Notes under the pieces: generated by a model
Databases searched by the model: none
Seen by the model: the letters and a program-made list of their open reading frames with translations, nothing else
Told to the model about the DNA's origin: nothing
Translations under genes and position numbers: made by a program
From: Oceanobacillus damuensis
GTDB lineage: Bacteria; Bacillota; Bacilli; Bacillales; Amphibacillaceae
Length of the DNA stretch: 64,000 nucleotides
Assembly: GCF_001618145.1 (NCBI RefSeq)
Contig: NZ_KV392042.1
Span: 145,279-209,278 of the forward strand
Direction of reading: 5' to 3'
Shown: positions 35,060 through 44,574 of the stretch, piece after piece
Numbering within the stretch: the stretch's first letter is position 1
Layout of the letters: every line of letters begins with the position of its first letter

Positions 35060-36514
35060 ATGAATACTACTTCACGTAATTATTGGTCTTTGTATGTAGA
35101 GTTTTTAGAAGCATTTAAAGTATTGAAATATAAAGGGTTCTCTATTCCTTACTTATGTCATTTTCGTAGCCTGAATCACGAAAATGATTATGTTTGGGAC
35201 CACTTATCATCAGAGGAATTTATTAAATTTTTATCGCATGAAGTAAAAGAAAAAAAAACATTGCAACAAATTTTCATTACGTATAAACAATCGCACATAA
35301 ACCAAAAAAAAAGCAAATTATTCAAGAAGGCAAGCCATACAAATGGAAAAGTAGTGTTATATGATGCTGCTAATTTATTACGTTTTCCGAAAGATATAAT
35401 TGCTAAACATTTTTCGCCTAAAAACACTATTCTTCTTCAAGATTTTAAGCCTAAGAAAACAACAAAAGTAATTAGAGGAATTCCTGTAGAAGGGATACCC
35501 TCTCATTATTTAGATGAATATAGAGCTAATGTAAGTTCAAACATCGAAATATTAAAAAGTAAAGCGGATGAAATTATATCCACTTATACTAATCACCCGA
35601 TGTTTAATGATGACACATTTAAACAGTATTTTTATAAGCAAATAGAGGGAATAGTCAATCGTATCGAGGAAGCCAATAGGTATTTTAGATTGAATCCAGT
35701 TTCTTGTATTGTTTTTTCTTCAACACATTATTACCAGAGTAGAACAATTGCAATGGTCGCTGCTGAGGTCGGAATTCCGACGATATGTATGCAACATGGC
35801 ATCATTGGAGAGGAAAGAGGTTACATGCCTAAGATAGCGGATATAGATGCCGTTTATTCAAATTTTGAAGCCGACTGGTTCAAGCAATTAGGTGTACCAG
35901 ATCAAGCTGTAGAAGTGATTGGACATCCTAGGTTTGATATGCTTTATAAGAAACCTTCTATCTCTAGAAGTGAGCTGGAAAAACAATTAGGATTAAAACC
36001 CAATAAGAAAATGATATTAATGATTGTCAGGAATGAAAAACAAATTGATAAATGGGAAGCACTTATTAAATATCTTGGTAATAAAGGGGATTACAACATT
36101 GTCGTTAAAGACTATCCACGTTTGAGTCCTCATCAACTGACCACTAAATTCCCTGACGCGTACTCATCTAAACATTTCCAATTATATGAATTAATTCATC
36201 ATTGCGATTTAGTTGTTTCATATATTTCTACTGTAGGATTGGAGGCTATGATTGCTAAAAAGCCAGTTTTTATTTTGGCTGCTCCTTTTCCAACGTATAC
36301 CGGTTATTTCGACCATTTAGGTGAATTAGCAAACCCGGACCCTTTAATAATCTCTAAAATGATAAAGAATTATTTTAAGAAAGATAAATTTAGGGAGCTA
36401 GTTGAAGAAAAACGAGAAGCGTTTTTATCTCAAGCTTATCCATCTTCTAAACTTTCTGGAGAAAGGCTGGTTGACTTAATAAATCGGTTGACCATAAGTT
36501 ATAGGAACGGTTAA
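35060..36514 (+). CDS. GT-B-like surface glycan transferase, paralogue 2
   Basis: A 484-residue paralogue of the flanking transferases. It has the N-terminus NTTSRNYWSLYVEFLEAF, then IPTICMQHGIIGEERGYMP, VEVIGHPRFDML, VKDYPRLSPHQL and ISTVGLEAMIAKKP. It lacks the long lysine linker of paralogue 1. It is the most diverged of the three, which implies an older duplication or a different acceptor. AAGGAG precedes the ATG. Confidence 0.68.
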   Translation: MNTTSRNYWSLYVEFLEAFKVLKYKGFSIPYLCHFRSLNHENDYVWDHLSSEEFIKFLSHEVKEKKTLQQIFITYKQSHINQKKSKLFKKASHTNGKVVLYDAANLLRFPKDIIAKHFSPKNTILLQDFKPKKTTKVIRGIPVEGIPSHYLDEYRANVSSNIEILKSKADEIISTYTNHPMFNDDTFKQYFYKQIEGIVNRIEEANRYFRLNPVSCIVFSSTHYYQSRTIAMVAAEVGIPTICMQHGIIGEERGYMPKIADIDAVYSNFEADWFKQLGVPDQAVEVIGHPRFDMLYKKPSISRSELEKQLGLKPNKKMILMIVRNEKQIDKWEALIKYLGNKGDYNIVVKDYPRLSPHQLTTKFPDAYSSKHFQLYELIHHCDLVVSYISTVGLEAMIAKKPVFILAAPFPTYTGYFDHLGELANPDPLIISKMIKNYFKKDKFRELVEEKREAFLSQAYPSSKLSGERLVDLINRLTISYRNG

Positions 36515-36599
36515 CAAAATCATTAACCACTGTTTCAGTTTCAAATAAAGTGAGAAAAGCGCGATTATTTTAGGTTGCTATCCCCTATCATATGCCAAT

Positions 36600-36626
36600 A
36601 CACTTTTTCTTTTCTCACATATTATA
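36600..36626 (+). promoter_or_regulatory. Sigma-K-like promoter before methyltransferase 1
   Basis: AC at 36600-36601, a 16-base spacer, and CATATTATA at 36618-36626 match the sigma-K pattern AC-N16/17-CATA-N3-TA. It lies 33 bases before the start codon. Confidence 0.45.
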
Positions 36627-36659
36627 TTGTATCTTGTATAAAAAGAGGAGGTAATTTAT

Positions 36660-37250
36660 ATGACAGAAAAATCCCTTAACGAAATTCATGATCACTGGGT
36701 AAAAAATAGTACTCCAAAGCGCTATGCGAAGAAATTGGAGAGAAGCGAGTTTTTATTGAAATATGTAGAAAAATATGTACAGAAAAAGGGAAAAGTTCTT
36801 GAGGTTGGCTGTAACGTTGGTCGTAATCTGAATCATCTTTATGAGCATGGTTATAAAGGAATGACGGGCATTGAAATTAGTCAGGAAGCGGCTGAGTGCC
36901 TTCAAAGAACGTATCCAAAACTTGCGGAGGATGCGGTAATTATCAATTCTCCAGTAGAGGATGTAATTAAAAGTTTTCTACCTAATTCTTTTAACTTAGT
37001 CTTTTCGATGGCAGTTTTGGAACACATTCATCCGGATAGTGAGTGGGTTTTTGAAGAAATAGCAAGAATTACAGGGGATTACCTGATAACTGTTGAGGCA
37101 GAAGAGGCTTCGTCTTGGCACATTTTCGCAAGAAATTATAAGACGATTTTTGAAAAATATGGTTTTAAACAGGTAACGGAAAGTAACTGCAAAGATGCTG
37201 GTTTGGAACAGTATACGCTTCGAGTGTTTAAACAAGTATCCCCTTCATAA
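36660..37250 (+). CDS. Class I SAM-dependent methyltransferase, paralogue 1
   Basis: A 196-residue methyltransferase. SAM-binding motif I is VLEVGCNVGRNLNHLYEHGY (about residues 48-67), the motif II acidic residue is in GIEIS, and NLVFSMAVLEHIHPDS follows. It probably O- or N-methylates a sugar or peptide of the surface glycan, as the context suggests. It is paralogous along its full length to the product of 38886. AGGAGG lies upstream of the ATG. Confidence 0.8.
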   Translation: MTEKSLNEIHDHWVKNSTPKRYAKKLERSEFLLKYVEKYVQKKGKVLEVGCNVGRNLNHLYEHGYKGMTGIEISQEAAECLQRTYPKLAEDAVIINSPVEDVIKSFLPNSFNLVFSMAVLEHIHPDSEWVFEEIARITGDYLITVEAEEASSWHIFARNYKTIFEKYGFKQVTESNCKDAGLEQYTLRVFKQVSPS

Positions 37251-37337
37251 AGGGGGATACTTTTTAAACAAACGTAATAGCTGGGATTTGAGTTGAAATC
37301 GCTATCGAAGGTTCTATTCTATATATAGGAGGGCACT

Positions 37338-38768
37338 ATGAATACGTACGAAAAAAATTATTGGTCCTTATACCTTGATTTTCTTCACGATTTTCAGAAG
37401 TTGAATTACAGAGGATTTACCATATCATATATATGTCATTTTCCCAGTTTAATTAGAAATAATACAGTACTTTGGAATGATTTATATGATGAAAAATTCA
37501 CGAAACGACTAAAAAATCAGGTGAAAGAGCAAAAGGAAATTCAAGAGGCGTTTAATAATTATATTCAGTCACATAAGAAAAAACCATTAGTCAAAATTAA
37601 ACATGGAAAAGTAGTAGTAAATTACGATACAATACTCCGGTTTCCAGTAAAAACGTTCGATGATTATTTCGACCGGTCTAAAACAATGATTGTAATGGCA
37701 GGAAGCAAAAAAAATAAAAAAAAATCCAGCAGTGCGAATACGTATAATAAAATGCTATATAATATTCCGACTAAAATATTAAGTAACTATGAAATAAATA
37801 CAAAAAAAGCTGTAATTCAGTTGCAAAATCAGGCAAGGGCTATGTTCAAATCCTATAAAGGTCACCATTTATATAAGGATGAAAAATTTCAAATTTTGTT
37901 CCTGAAGAAAATAACTGAAATTGTAAATTGTATTGAACAGTCTATTCTTTTTTTGGATGATGTTTCTGTCTCCTGCATCGTTTTCTCTAATACTCATAGC
38001 TATATAAGTCGCATTTTAGCTTTAGCTGCTGCTGAAAAGGGCATACCTACCATTTGTATGCAGCATGGAATCATTGGAAATGAATTTGGTTATATACCGA
38101 AAATTGCCGCGATTAATGCTGTATATGGAAATTTTGAGGTGAGATGGTATAAAAAAATGGGAGTTCCTAAAAATTCTCTTGCCATTATTGGACATCCAAG
38201 ATTTGATCAAGCATTCATGAGTCCAAAAATAACACGGTCTAAGTTTTACAAACAATTAGGACTTGATAAAAGTAAAAAGACAGTAATGCTAGTTGTTAGA
38301 GGAAATCGGGATATTGCTAAATGGCGAATTTTAATCCGCATGATTTCCAAAAAGCTTAAAATAAATATATTAATTAAAGACTTTCCAAGTAAAAATCCCC
38401 ATGCATTAACAAAAGAGTTTCCTTCTGTTCATTCTACACAGTCATATGATCTTTATGACATTCTTCCTAACGTCGATCTCGTAATTTCTTATCCATCAAC
38501 AGTAGCTTTGGAAGCGATGCTCTTAAACAAACCATTATTCATTCTGGATAAGAAGTTACCGAGTTATACAGGGTATTATAATAGTCTGGATGAAGTAGTA
38601 CAGAAAGATCCAGAAAAATTAGGAAAATTGGCAGTAAGATATTTTAATGATCCCAATTGGGGAATTTATGTCCAAGAGAAAAAGAGAAATTTCCTTCGAA
38701 ATGCTTATCCCGATTTTAGCATGTCAGGAAAACGATTGAAAAGGTTAATTAATAGCCTTACCGGTTAG
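37338..38768 (+). CDS. GT-B-like surface glycan transferase, paralogue 3
   Basis: A 476-residue protein closer to paralogue 1 than to paralogue 2. It has NTYEKNYWSLYLDFLHDFQKL at the start, IPTICMQHGIIGNEFGYIPK, AIIGHPRFDQAF, IKDFPSKNPHAL and PSTVALEAMLLNKP. A shorter lysine-rich linker (KKNKKKSS) is present. It lies between the two methyltransferase genes, so the cluster reads transferase-transferase-methyltransferase-transferase-methyltransferase. Confidence 0.68.
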   Translation: MNTYEKNYWSLYLDFLHDFQKLNYRGFTISYICHFPSLIRNNTVLWNDLYDEKFTKRLKNQVKEQKEIQEAFNNYIQSHKKKPLVKIKHGKVVVNYDTILRFPVKTFDDYFDRSKTMIVMAGSKKNKKKSSSANTYNKMLYNIPTKILSNYEINTKKAVIQLQNQARAMFKSYKGHHLYKDEKFQILFLKKITEIVNCIEQSILFLDDVSVSCIVFSNTHSYISRILALAAAEKGIPTICMQHGIIGNEFGYIPKIAAINAVYGNFEVRWYKKMGVPKNSLAIIGHPRFDQAFMSPKITRSKFYKQLGLDKSKKTVMLVVRGNRDIAKWRILIRMISKKLKINILIKDFPSKNPHALTKEFPSVHSTQSYDLYDILPNVDLVISYPSTVALEAMLLNKPLFILDKKLPSYTGYYNSLDEVVQKDPEKLGKLAVRYFNDPNWGIYVQEKKRNFLRNAYPDFSMSGKRLKRLINSLTG

Positions 38769-38885
38769 TCACTTTCAAAGGGTTGGATGGAGTTTACGCG
38801 TCGCTTCTCAACTCTTTCAGGCGAAGTGAATACCAAGATTTTCTAAATGAAATATTTTAATCTCATTAATAGGAGGAAAAAAGAT

Positions 38886-39476
38886 ATGAGTAATAATAGT
38901 AAAAAAACGCTTAAAGAAATCCATGATTACTGGATAAACCGAAGTTTACCAGGCCTTTATATTGATAAAGCTGGCCGAAGTGAGTTTTTAATCAATTATG
39001 TAAAGAAGTATATCGAGCAAAACGGAAAAATACTTGAAATTGGATGTAATGCAGGAAGAAATTTAAATTATCTTTATAAAAATAATTTTTATAACCTGAC
39101 TGGAATTGAGATAAGTGAAGAAGCAATTCGTGCACTTAATAAAACCTACCCATTATTAGCCCAAAACGCCAAAATCATTCATTCACCTGTTGAAAATATT
39201 ATAAAAGAATTGCCTTCAAGAGGATTTGATCTTGTTTTTACTATGGCAGTGCTGGAACATATTCATCCAGATAGTGATTGGATTTTTGAAGACATCGCAA
39301 GGATTACCGGGTCTTATCTAATTACTATCGAAGCTGAAACAGCAAAACACTGGCGGATTTTCCCAAGGAATTATAAAAAAATTTTTAAGAAATTCGGTTT
39401 AAAACAGGTAGAAGAACATCACTGTGATACAAAATCAGGATTGCGAGGTTACACTCTTAGAGTCTTTAAAAAGTGA
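38886..39476 (+). CDS. Class I SAM-dependent methyltransferase, paralogue 2
   Basis: A 196-residue methyltransferase, the same length as paralogue 1. It has ILEIGCNAGRNLNYLYKNNF as SAM motif I and DLVFTMAVLEHIHPDSDWIF downstream. The ATG at 38886 is preceded by AGGAGG; the longer frame from 38847 includes the ribosome site and is rejected. A near-identical domain order and identical tail (YTLRVFK) indicate duplication together with the adjacent transferase gene. Confidence 0.8.
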   Translation: MSNNSKKTLKEIHDYWINRSLPGLYIDKAGRSEFLINYVKKYIEQNGKILEIGCNAGRNLNYLYKNNFYNLTGIEISEEAIRALNKTYPLLAQNAKIIHSPVENIIKELPSRGFDLVFTMAVLEHIHPDSDWIFEDIARITGSYLITIEAETAKHWRIFPRNYKKIFKKFGLKQVEEHHCDTKSGLRGYTLRVFKK

Positions 39477-39479
39477 TCC

Positions 39480-40110
39480 AACATAAAGAGCAGTTAATTA
39501 GATATAAATTCGAATAACCTTTCACAGTACTCGATTCAGATTTCAATTTCTAAAAACACCTAAGGCTTCCATTCGATGTTTGCCTCCTGATATCATAAAT
39601 CTATAATCGCCAGAACTTTTTTAGAAATGACCTTTTATTTAACTACCCTCATATATTTCTGGTTGATAACCCTTGAAGCCATCTTTTTAAAATACGAATC
39701 GTTTTTAAAATTTACTTTCTATGAATTTATCTGTATTCAGCCTAAAATGCTGTTTTATTTTTTGACTCAAGTTCCTATTCCCTCTCGGTCTTAAATAGAA
39801 ACCACCTGTGGCAAGGAACGCACAGGTAGTTTCTATTTAAGCTTGTCTGAGGTAAACAAGGCGCTTGGCTTTTATCTCTGGGAATAAGATTTTCTTGCTG
39901 TTTTCTCATAGCTGGAAGAAATTTTTCTAAGTTTTTTAAGTCATAACTAAGATAGATGAAATGAAATAAGTGTTCTAGTATTCGCATTTACATATCATTT
40001 GAAAGAAGAGGTTATTTATGACGTGCTTCGATATTTTGGTTTCAATTACTGTCCACATGAATATAATCCAGTAAGAGGAAATAAGATGTCTTGAGAGGCA
40101 TTATGAAAGG
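39480..40110. other. Gene-free stretch with a long hairpin
   Basis: About 630 bases between the transferase block and the second Pse block. A large hairpin at 39791-39840 pairs TTAAATAGAAAC with GTTTCTATTTAA, with an inner CCTGTG/CACAGG helix and a 10-base loop. It has no T run, so it is not a typical terminator and may mark an old insertion. I see no coding sequence with a ribosome site. Confidence 0.55.
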
Positions 40111-40119
40111 GTGAGGCTT

Positions 40120-41064
40120 TTGAACATACTTGTCACAGGCGGGGCAGGTTTTATCGGAAGATGGGTAGTCGACCGACTTTTAAAAGATGGCCACCATGTT
40201 TGGGTGTTGGATGATCTTTCGAACGGAAGAATAGAAAACCTGGAGGGTCTGAGAAACCAAAAAAGTTTTATGGGTTTTATCGAAGGAGATATAAAAGATA
40301 TCCGTATCCTCAATCATTTGTTTATCAATAAATTTGATATTTGTTATCACTTAGCTGCAAGCATCAATGTACAGGACAGCATCGATCATCCTCGAACAAC
40401 TTTTGATAATGATGTCATTGGCACCTTCAATATTTTGGAGCAATGTAAAAGAAATAATGTGAAGGTTGTATTTATGAGTACATGCATGGTATATGAACGT
40501 GCATTGGGCGAGGAAGGGATTAGTGAAACGAATGCAATTAAACCAGCTTCTCCATACGCTGGCTCGAAATTGGCTGCAGAAAATATGGTGTTGTCTTACT
40601 ATTTTGCCTATAACCTTCCAGTAACGATTATTCGTCCATTCAATACGTATGGGCCTTATCAAAAAACAGGGGGAGAAGGTGGTGTCGTCGCCATTTTTTT
40701 AAAAAACAAGTTAGCTGGTAAGCCTTTACTGGTATATGGCGATGGGACGCAAACCCGTGACTTGCTTTATGTAGAAGACTGTGCACGCTTTGTAGTCGAA
40801 TCTGGTTATTCTAACAAAGTGGATGGAGAAGTTGTTAATGCAGGGCTTGGTAAGGATATCAGCATAAATGCTTTAGCAAAGTTAATGGTTGAGGATGAAA
40901 ATCATATTAAACATGTTACACATATTCATCCGCAGAGCGAAATACCCAAGTTGCTTTGTGATTACAGTAAAGCTAAAACACTATTGGATTGGGAACCTAA
41001 ATATAGTTTAGAAGAAGGAATTAAAAAAACAGAAAAATGGATTAAATCAACGGATCTGATATAA
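40120..41064 (+). CDS. NAD-dependent sugar-nucleotide epimerase/dehydratase
   Basis: A 314-residue extended SDR. It has NILVTGGAGFIGRWVVDRLL at the N-terminus, HLAASINVQDSI, a modified active site (STCMVYE, then PYAGSKLAAE with Y-x3-K) and RPFNTYGPYQ. It resembles the GalE/RmlB/LegB group, so it is either a 4-epimerase or a 4,6-dehydratase acting on UDP- or dTDP-sugar. It is additional to the PseB-like enzyme. The TTG at 40120 gives the expected NILVTGG start with AAGGGTGAGG just upstream. It is followed 15 bases later by pseC. Confidence 0.8.
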   Translation: MNILVTGGAGFIGRWVVDRLLKDGHHVWVLDDLSNGRIENLEGLRNQKSFMGFIEGDIKDIRILNHLFINKFDICYHLAASINVQDSIDHPRTTFDNDVIGTFNILEQCKRNNVKVVFMSTCMVYERALGEEGISETNAIKPASPYAGSKLAAENMVLSYYFAYNLPVTIIRPFNTYGPYQKTGGEGGVVAIFLKNKLAGKPLLVYGDGTQTRDLLYVEDCARFVVESGYSNKVDGEVVNAGLGKDISINALAKLMVEDENHIKHVTHIHPQSEIPKLLCDYSKAKTLLDWEPKYSLEEGIKKTEKWIKSTDLI

Positions 41065-41079
41065 GGAAAGGAGCGAAAG

Positions 41080-42288
41080 ATGAAAAAAAAAGAAGCACTT
41101 GCTCTTTATGGTGGCAAACCGATAAGAGATTCCTATTTACCATACGGAAAGCAGTGGATTGATGATGATGATATTAAAGCTGTCACCGATGTGTTGAAAA
41201 GTGACTTTATTACAACTGGGCCAACCATCTCTCAATTCGAAAAAGCAATTGCGGAATTTGTAGGTGCGAAATATGCTGTAGCATATTCTAGTGGAACTGC
41301 TGCTTTATACGCTGCCTGTTTTGCAGCCGGAATTAAGGAAAATGATGAAGTGATAACCACTTCCATGACCTTCGCAGCAAGCTCTAATTGTATTTTGTAT
41401 GTTGGTGCTCGTCCAGTATTTGCAGATATAGACCCCAAAACATATAATATATCCCCTGAATCCATAAAACCCCTTATCACTGAGAAAACAAAAGCGATCA
41501 TAACCGTTGACTTTACAGGTCAACCAGCTGAATATGATGAAATTAGTTCTCTCGCCAAAAAACATGGCCTCATTGTCATTGATGATGCTGCACATGCATT
41601 AGGTGCTTCCTATAAAGAAAGGCTTATCGGTTCCATCGGTGATATGACAATGTTCAGCTTTCATCCTGTCAAACACATCACTACTGGTGAAGGTGGAATG
41701 ATCACGACAAATAATGAAGATTATTATGAAAAGTTATTGCTGTTTAGAAGTCATGGAATAACTCGTGATTCTCTGAAACTTAAGGACCATCAGGGGCCCT
41801 GGTACTATGAAATGCAAGAACTTGGATTTAATTACCGGATGACAGATATCCAGGCTGCACTTGGGTTAAGTCAAGTGAAAAAGTTAAACACATTTCTTAA
41901 TAAAAGAAGAGAATATGCAAAAAAATATACCGAAGCCTTTATAGATGTTGATGCTATCCTAACGCCATATCAGCAATCTGACTCTAATTCTAGCTGGCAT
42001 TTATATATCATACGATTTAAGCTTGAGAAATTAAATGCAGATCGTACCGAAATATTTAAAGCGTTGCAAAAGGAAAACATTGGGGTGAATGTGCATTACA
42101 TTCCGGTACACTTACATCCTTTTTATCAACAATTAGGGTATGAAAAAGGATTATGTCCAAATGCGGAAAAATTATATCAAGAAATCATTACCCTCCCATT
42201 GTTTCCGACAATGTCTGAGCAAGACCTTAATGATGTGATAACTGGGGTAAAAAAGGTGATTTCCTATTATTCTACTGACCTGAGGTGA
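41080..42288 (+). CDS. pseC: PLP-dependent sugar aminotransferase, PseC type
   Basis: A 402-residue DegT/DnrJ/EryC1-family aminotransferase. It has AVAYSSGTAALYAACFAAGI near residue 65, VIDDAAHALGA near residue 165, and the PLP lysine in SFHPVKHITTGEGG near residue 195. FNYRMTDIQAALG follows. It aminates the 4-keto sugar from the dehydratase to give the 4-amino-altrosamine intermediate. The gene end (VKKVISYYSTDLR) occurs a second time as a fragment upstream of spsF. Confidence 0.85.
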   Translation: MKKKEALALYGGKPIRDSYLPYGKQWIDDDDIKAVTDVLKSDFITTGPTISQFEKAIAEFVGAKYAVAYSSGTAALYAACFAAGIKENDEVITTSMTFAASSNCILYVGARPVFADIDPKTYNISPESIKPLITEKTKAIITVDFTGQPAEYDEISSLAKKHGLIVIDDAAHALGASYKERLIGSIGDMTMFSFHPVKHITTGEGGMITTNNEDYYEKLLLFRSHGITRDSLKLKDHQGPWYYEMQELGFNYRMTDIQAALGLSQVKKLNTFLNKRREYAKKYTEAFIDVDAILTPYQQSDSNSSWHLYIIRFKLEKLNADRTEIFKALQKENIGVNVHYIPVHLHPFYQQLGYEKGLCPNAEKLYQEIITLPLFPTMSEQDLNDVITGVKKVISYYSTDLR

Positions 42289-42290
42289 AA

Positions 42291-42417
42291 ATGAAGGTAG
42301 TAGCAATTATACAGCCGAGAGGCTTCAACTCGATTACCAGGGAAAGTTCTTAAAAAAGTACTTGGTAGGCCACTGTTAGCGTATCAGTTAAAACATATTA
42401 AAAAAACAGTTAATTAG
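42291..42417 (+). pseudogene. 5' fragment of a second spsF/pseF-like gene
   Basis: Starts with the same ATG-AAG-GTA-GTA-GCA sequence and GAGGTGA ribosome region as the intact gene at 43831. After an indel near 42325 it reads RLPGKVLKKVLGRPLLAYQL and stops. By protein sequence it is a diverged copy of the first 40 codons of spsF, placed directly after the pseC stop codon as in an uninterrupted operon. Confidence 0.75.
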
Positions 42418-42516
42418 GATATAATATCAGAAATAGTGTTATATACCCACTTTCTTTGATAACGCTTTAAAAGGTTTTACCCGGTTATCAATTGTTGGAA
42501 TTTGGAGGTCAAAAAA

Positions 42517-43626
42517 GTGAAATATTTAATTTTGTCTACGTATCCTTCAACAGGATCGAGAAACTCTGGAGATGACTTACTCGGGAAAAGTTTAATAAAA
42601 CTTTTAAAAAATATTAAGGGTAAAGATATCCAAGTAGATACCGCATATATCGCAGATACAAATTCTGCTGATAAAGTAGTACTCGATTACAATGCCATAT
42701 TAGCCCCAGCTTTAAGGCCAACTGTAATAGGCAATTCTGTTGCACCGAAGTTCCGCAATGATTATGTAAAACTGGCCGTTCGTCATAATATGCCGTTTTA
42801 TGCCATAGGAGCTGGTTGGAGTCAATATCCAGGCACTGTTTCTCAGTCAAAAAGCCTTAAGTTAGATCCAATTGAAAAAGGAACCTTTAAAAAACTTTTT
42901 AACCAAAAGAGTGTTGCAAATAGAATATCGTGTAGAGATATTTATACGGAAAACGTTTTAAAAGGTAACGGTATTTCATGTTATGGTACTACTGGAGACC
43001 TGGGGTTGTTTGATACTGATTTTTTAGGATTACCTTTTAAACATCCTAATAAAATTAAAAATATTGCCGTTTCGATGCCGCATAATATACATCACCGTTC
43101 AAAGGCATACGAAATAGCTATGAAACTAAAAAAAAGATACTCTTGCAATGTTAAATTAGTATTTCACGGGTATTTCGGTAAGTTAGGTTCTTTATTACCA
43201 AAAGACTGGTTAGATGGCCAGATTCAAATTATTGATTTAGCTGGAGGAGCAGAAAAACTAAATTATTATGATAAAATTGATTTACATGTTGGATTTAGAC
43301 TTCATGCACATATTTGGTTTTTAAGAACTCGTAAACCTAGCTTACTTATTGCTGAAGACGGTAGAGGGACTGGACATCTTGCCACAGTTAATGGGCTAGG
43401 CTATTCAGCTGTTCCTAATTTTGTTAGTAGTTTGGCAGAATTTCTACCTGAACAAATTAATGGATGGAGGAAATATTTAAGTGAAATTCCTCCTTCTGAC
43501 GATGTTTATAAGATGTTAGATAACGAAATTAATTCTGGATTTGACCGAACAAAGAATTCATTAAAAATTATTGATCATTTATGGAAAGTAAAAATGAAAC
43601 CATTTTTAAATACCATTGCTGAATAA
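42517..43626 (+). CDS. Polysaccharide pyruvyl transferase family protein
   Basis: A 369-residue protein with the family pattern: N-terminal STYPSTGSRNSGDDLL, central GTTGDLGLFD, and the C-terminal VGFRLHAHIWFLRTRKPSLL and AEDGRGTGHL. Family members transfer pyruvate from PEP to a hydroxyl of a sugar to form an acidic ketal. The GTG at 42517 lies 6 bases after GGAGGTC. The gene is wedged between a fragment of spsF (left) and a fragment of pseC (right), so it looks like a cassette inserted into the operon. Base composition is slightly more AT-rich than its neighbours. Confidence 0.82.
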   Translation: MKYLILSTYPSTGSRNSGDDLLGKSLIKLLKNIKGKDIQVDTAYIADTNSADKVVLDYNAILAPALRPTVIGNSVAPKFRNDYVKLAVRHNMPFYAIGAGWSQYPGTVSQSKSLKLDPIEKGTFKKLFNQKSVANRISCRDIYTENVLKGNGISCYGTTGDLGLFDTDFLGLPFKHPNKIKNIAVSMPHNIHHRSKAYEIAMKLKKRYSCNVKLVFHGYFGKLGSLLPKDWLDGQIQIIDLAGGAEKLNYYDKIDLHVGFRLHAHIWFLRTRKPSLLIAEDGRGTGHLATVNGLGYSAVPNFVSSLAEFLPEQINGWRKYLSEIPPSDDVYKMLDNEINSGFDRTKNSLKIIDHLWKVKMKPFLNTIAE

Positions 43627-43756
43627 CTTAGCGCCTATTTTATAAGTACTTCAAAAGGCAATTGAAAAGTAGAACATTAATAAATTATTATAAGTTCAAG
43701 CTAAAACAATAATGTCTGCATACTGAAAAAATGTAATAAGGAAACCCTATAACCTT

Positions 43757-43826
43757 GCCAGAATTTGATAACCTAATAGCTGGAGTGAAAAAGGTGATTT
43801 CCTATTATTCTGCTGACCTGAGGTGA
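43757..43826 (+). pseudogene. 3' fragment of a second pseC gene
   Basis: From 43761 the frame reads EFDNLIAGVKKVISYYSADLR and stops at 43824-43826. This matches the last 21 codons of pseC with a few changes. It is followed four bases later by spsF, re-creating the original pseC-spsF junction. Confidence 0.75.
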
Positions 43827-43830
43827 TAAA

Positions 43831-44562
43831 ATGAAGGTAGTAGCAATTATACAGGCGCGAATGGGGTCCACTCGATTACCTGGGAAAATTCTAAAAAAAG
43901 TTTTGGGAAAACCTTTACTGGAGTTTCAATTGGAGCGTGTTAGTAAATCAAATTATATTGATGAGATCCTAGTTGCTACAACTGACCAGTATCAGGACAA
44001 TGCAATTGTTTCCTTGTGCCAGATGATGAAAATAACGTATTACAGGGGACCAGAGGCAGATGTGTTAAAGAGATATTATAAAGCAGCTAGTCATATAAAA
44101 GCAGATATAGTAGTCCGGTTAACTTCTGATTGTCCGCTGATCGATCCGGTACAGATAGACAAAGTCATACAAAGCTATTTTCTTCATCAACACCCACTAC
44201 AATATGTCTCCAATACATTAAAGCGTACATTGCCAAGAGGTATGGATACAGAGGTATTTTCCTTTCAGGCTTTGAAAGAAGCCTATAAAAAAGCAGAATC
44301 AAAAGCCGATCGAGAACATGTGACAAGATACATGATAAATAATCCCCAAGATTTCAACTTAATAAATGTTTCCAACAGCAAAAACTATAGCCATCACCGT
44401 TGGACAGTTGATACGCATGAGGACTTTACTCTCATAAAGAAAATTATTGAAACATTATACCCGCATAAACCAGAGTTCACGATGGAAGATACTTTAGAAA
44501 TACTTGATAAATTTCCAGAATGGCAGTTGATCAATACACATATCCAACAAAAAGAAGATTGA
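43831..44562 (+). CDS. spsF: CMP-nonulosonate cytidylyltransferase, SpsF family
   Basis: A 243-residue nucleotidyltransferase. It has the N-terminal VVAIIQARMGSTRLPGKIL, a CTP-binding-like signature of the SpsF family, and VRLTSDCPLIDP near residue 97. B. subtilis SpsF belongs to the spore coat polysaccharide operon. Here it would activate pseudaminic acid to CMP-Pse, the role of PseF in other bacteria. It starts a run of tightly coupled genes: spsF, pseG, pseH, pseI, with gaps of 12, -1 and -4 bases. Confidence 0.85.
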   Translation: MKVVAIIQARMGSTRLPGKILKKVLGKPLLEFQLERVSKSNYIDEILVATTDQYQDNAIVSLCQMMKITYYRGPEADVLKRYYKAASHIKADIVVRLTSDCPLIDPVQIDKVIQSYFLHQHPLQYVSNTLKRTLPRGMDTEVFSFQALKEAYKKAESKADREHVTRYMINNPQDFNLINVSNSKNYSHHRWTVDTHEDFTLIKKIIETLYPHKPEFTMEDTLEILDKFPEWQLINTHIQQKED

Positions 44563-44574
44563 AAGTGTGATTTC

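Noticed and set aside
39775-39987. A 70-codon minus-strand frame over the long hairpin
   Set aside because: Its codons run through the palindrome, and it has no family resemblance or ribosome site.
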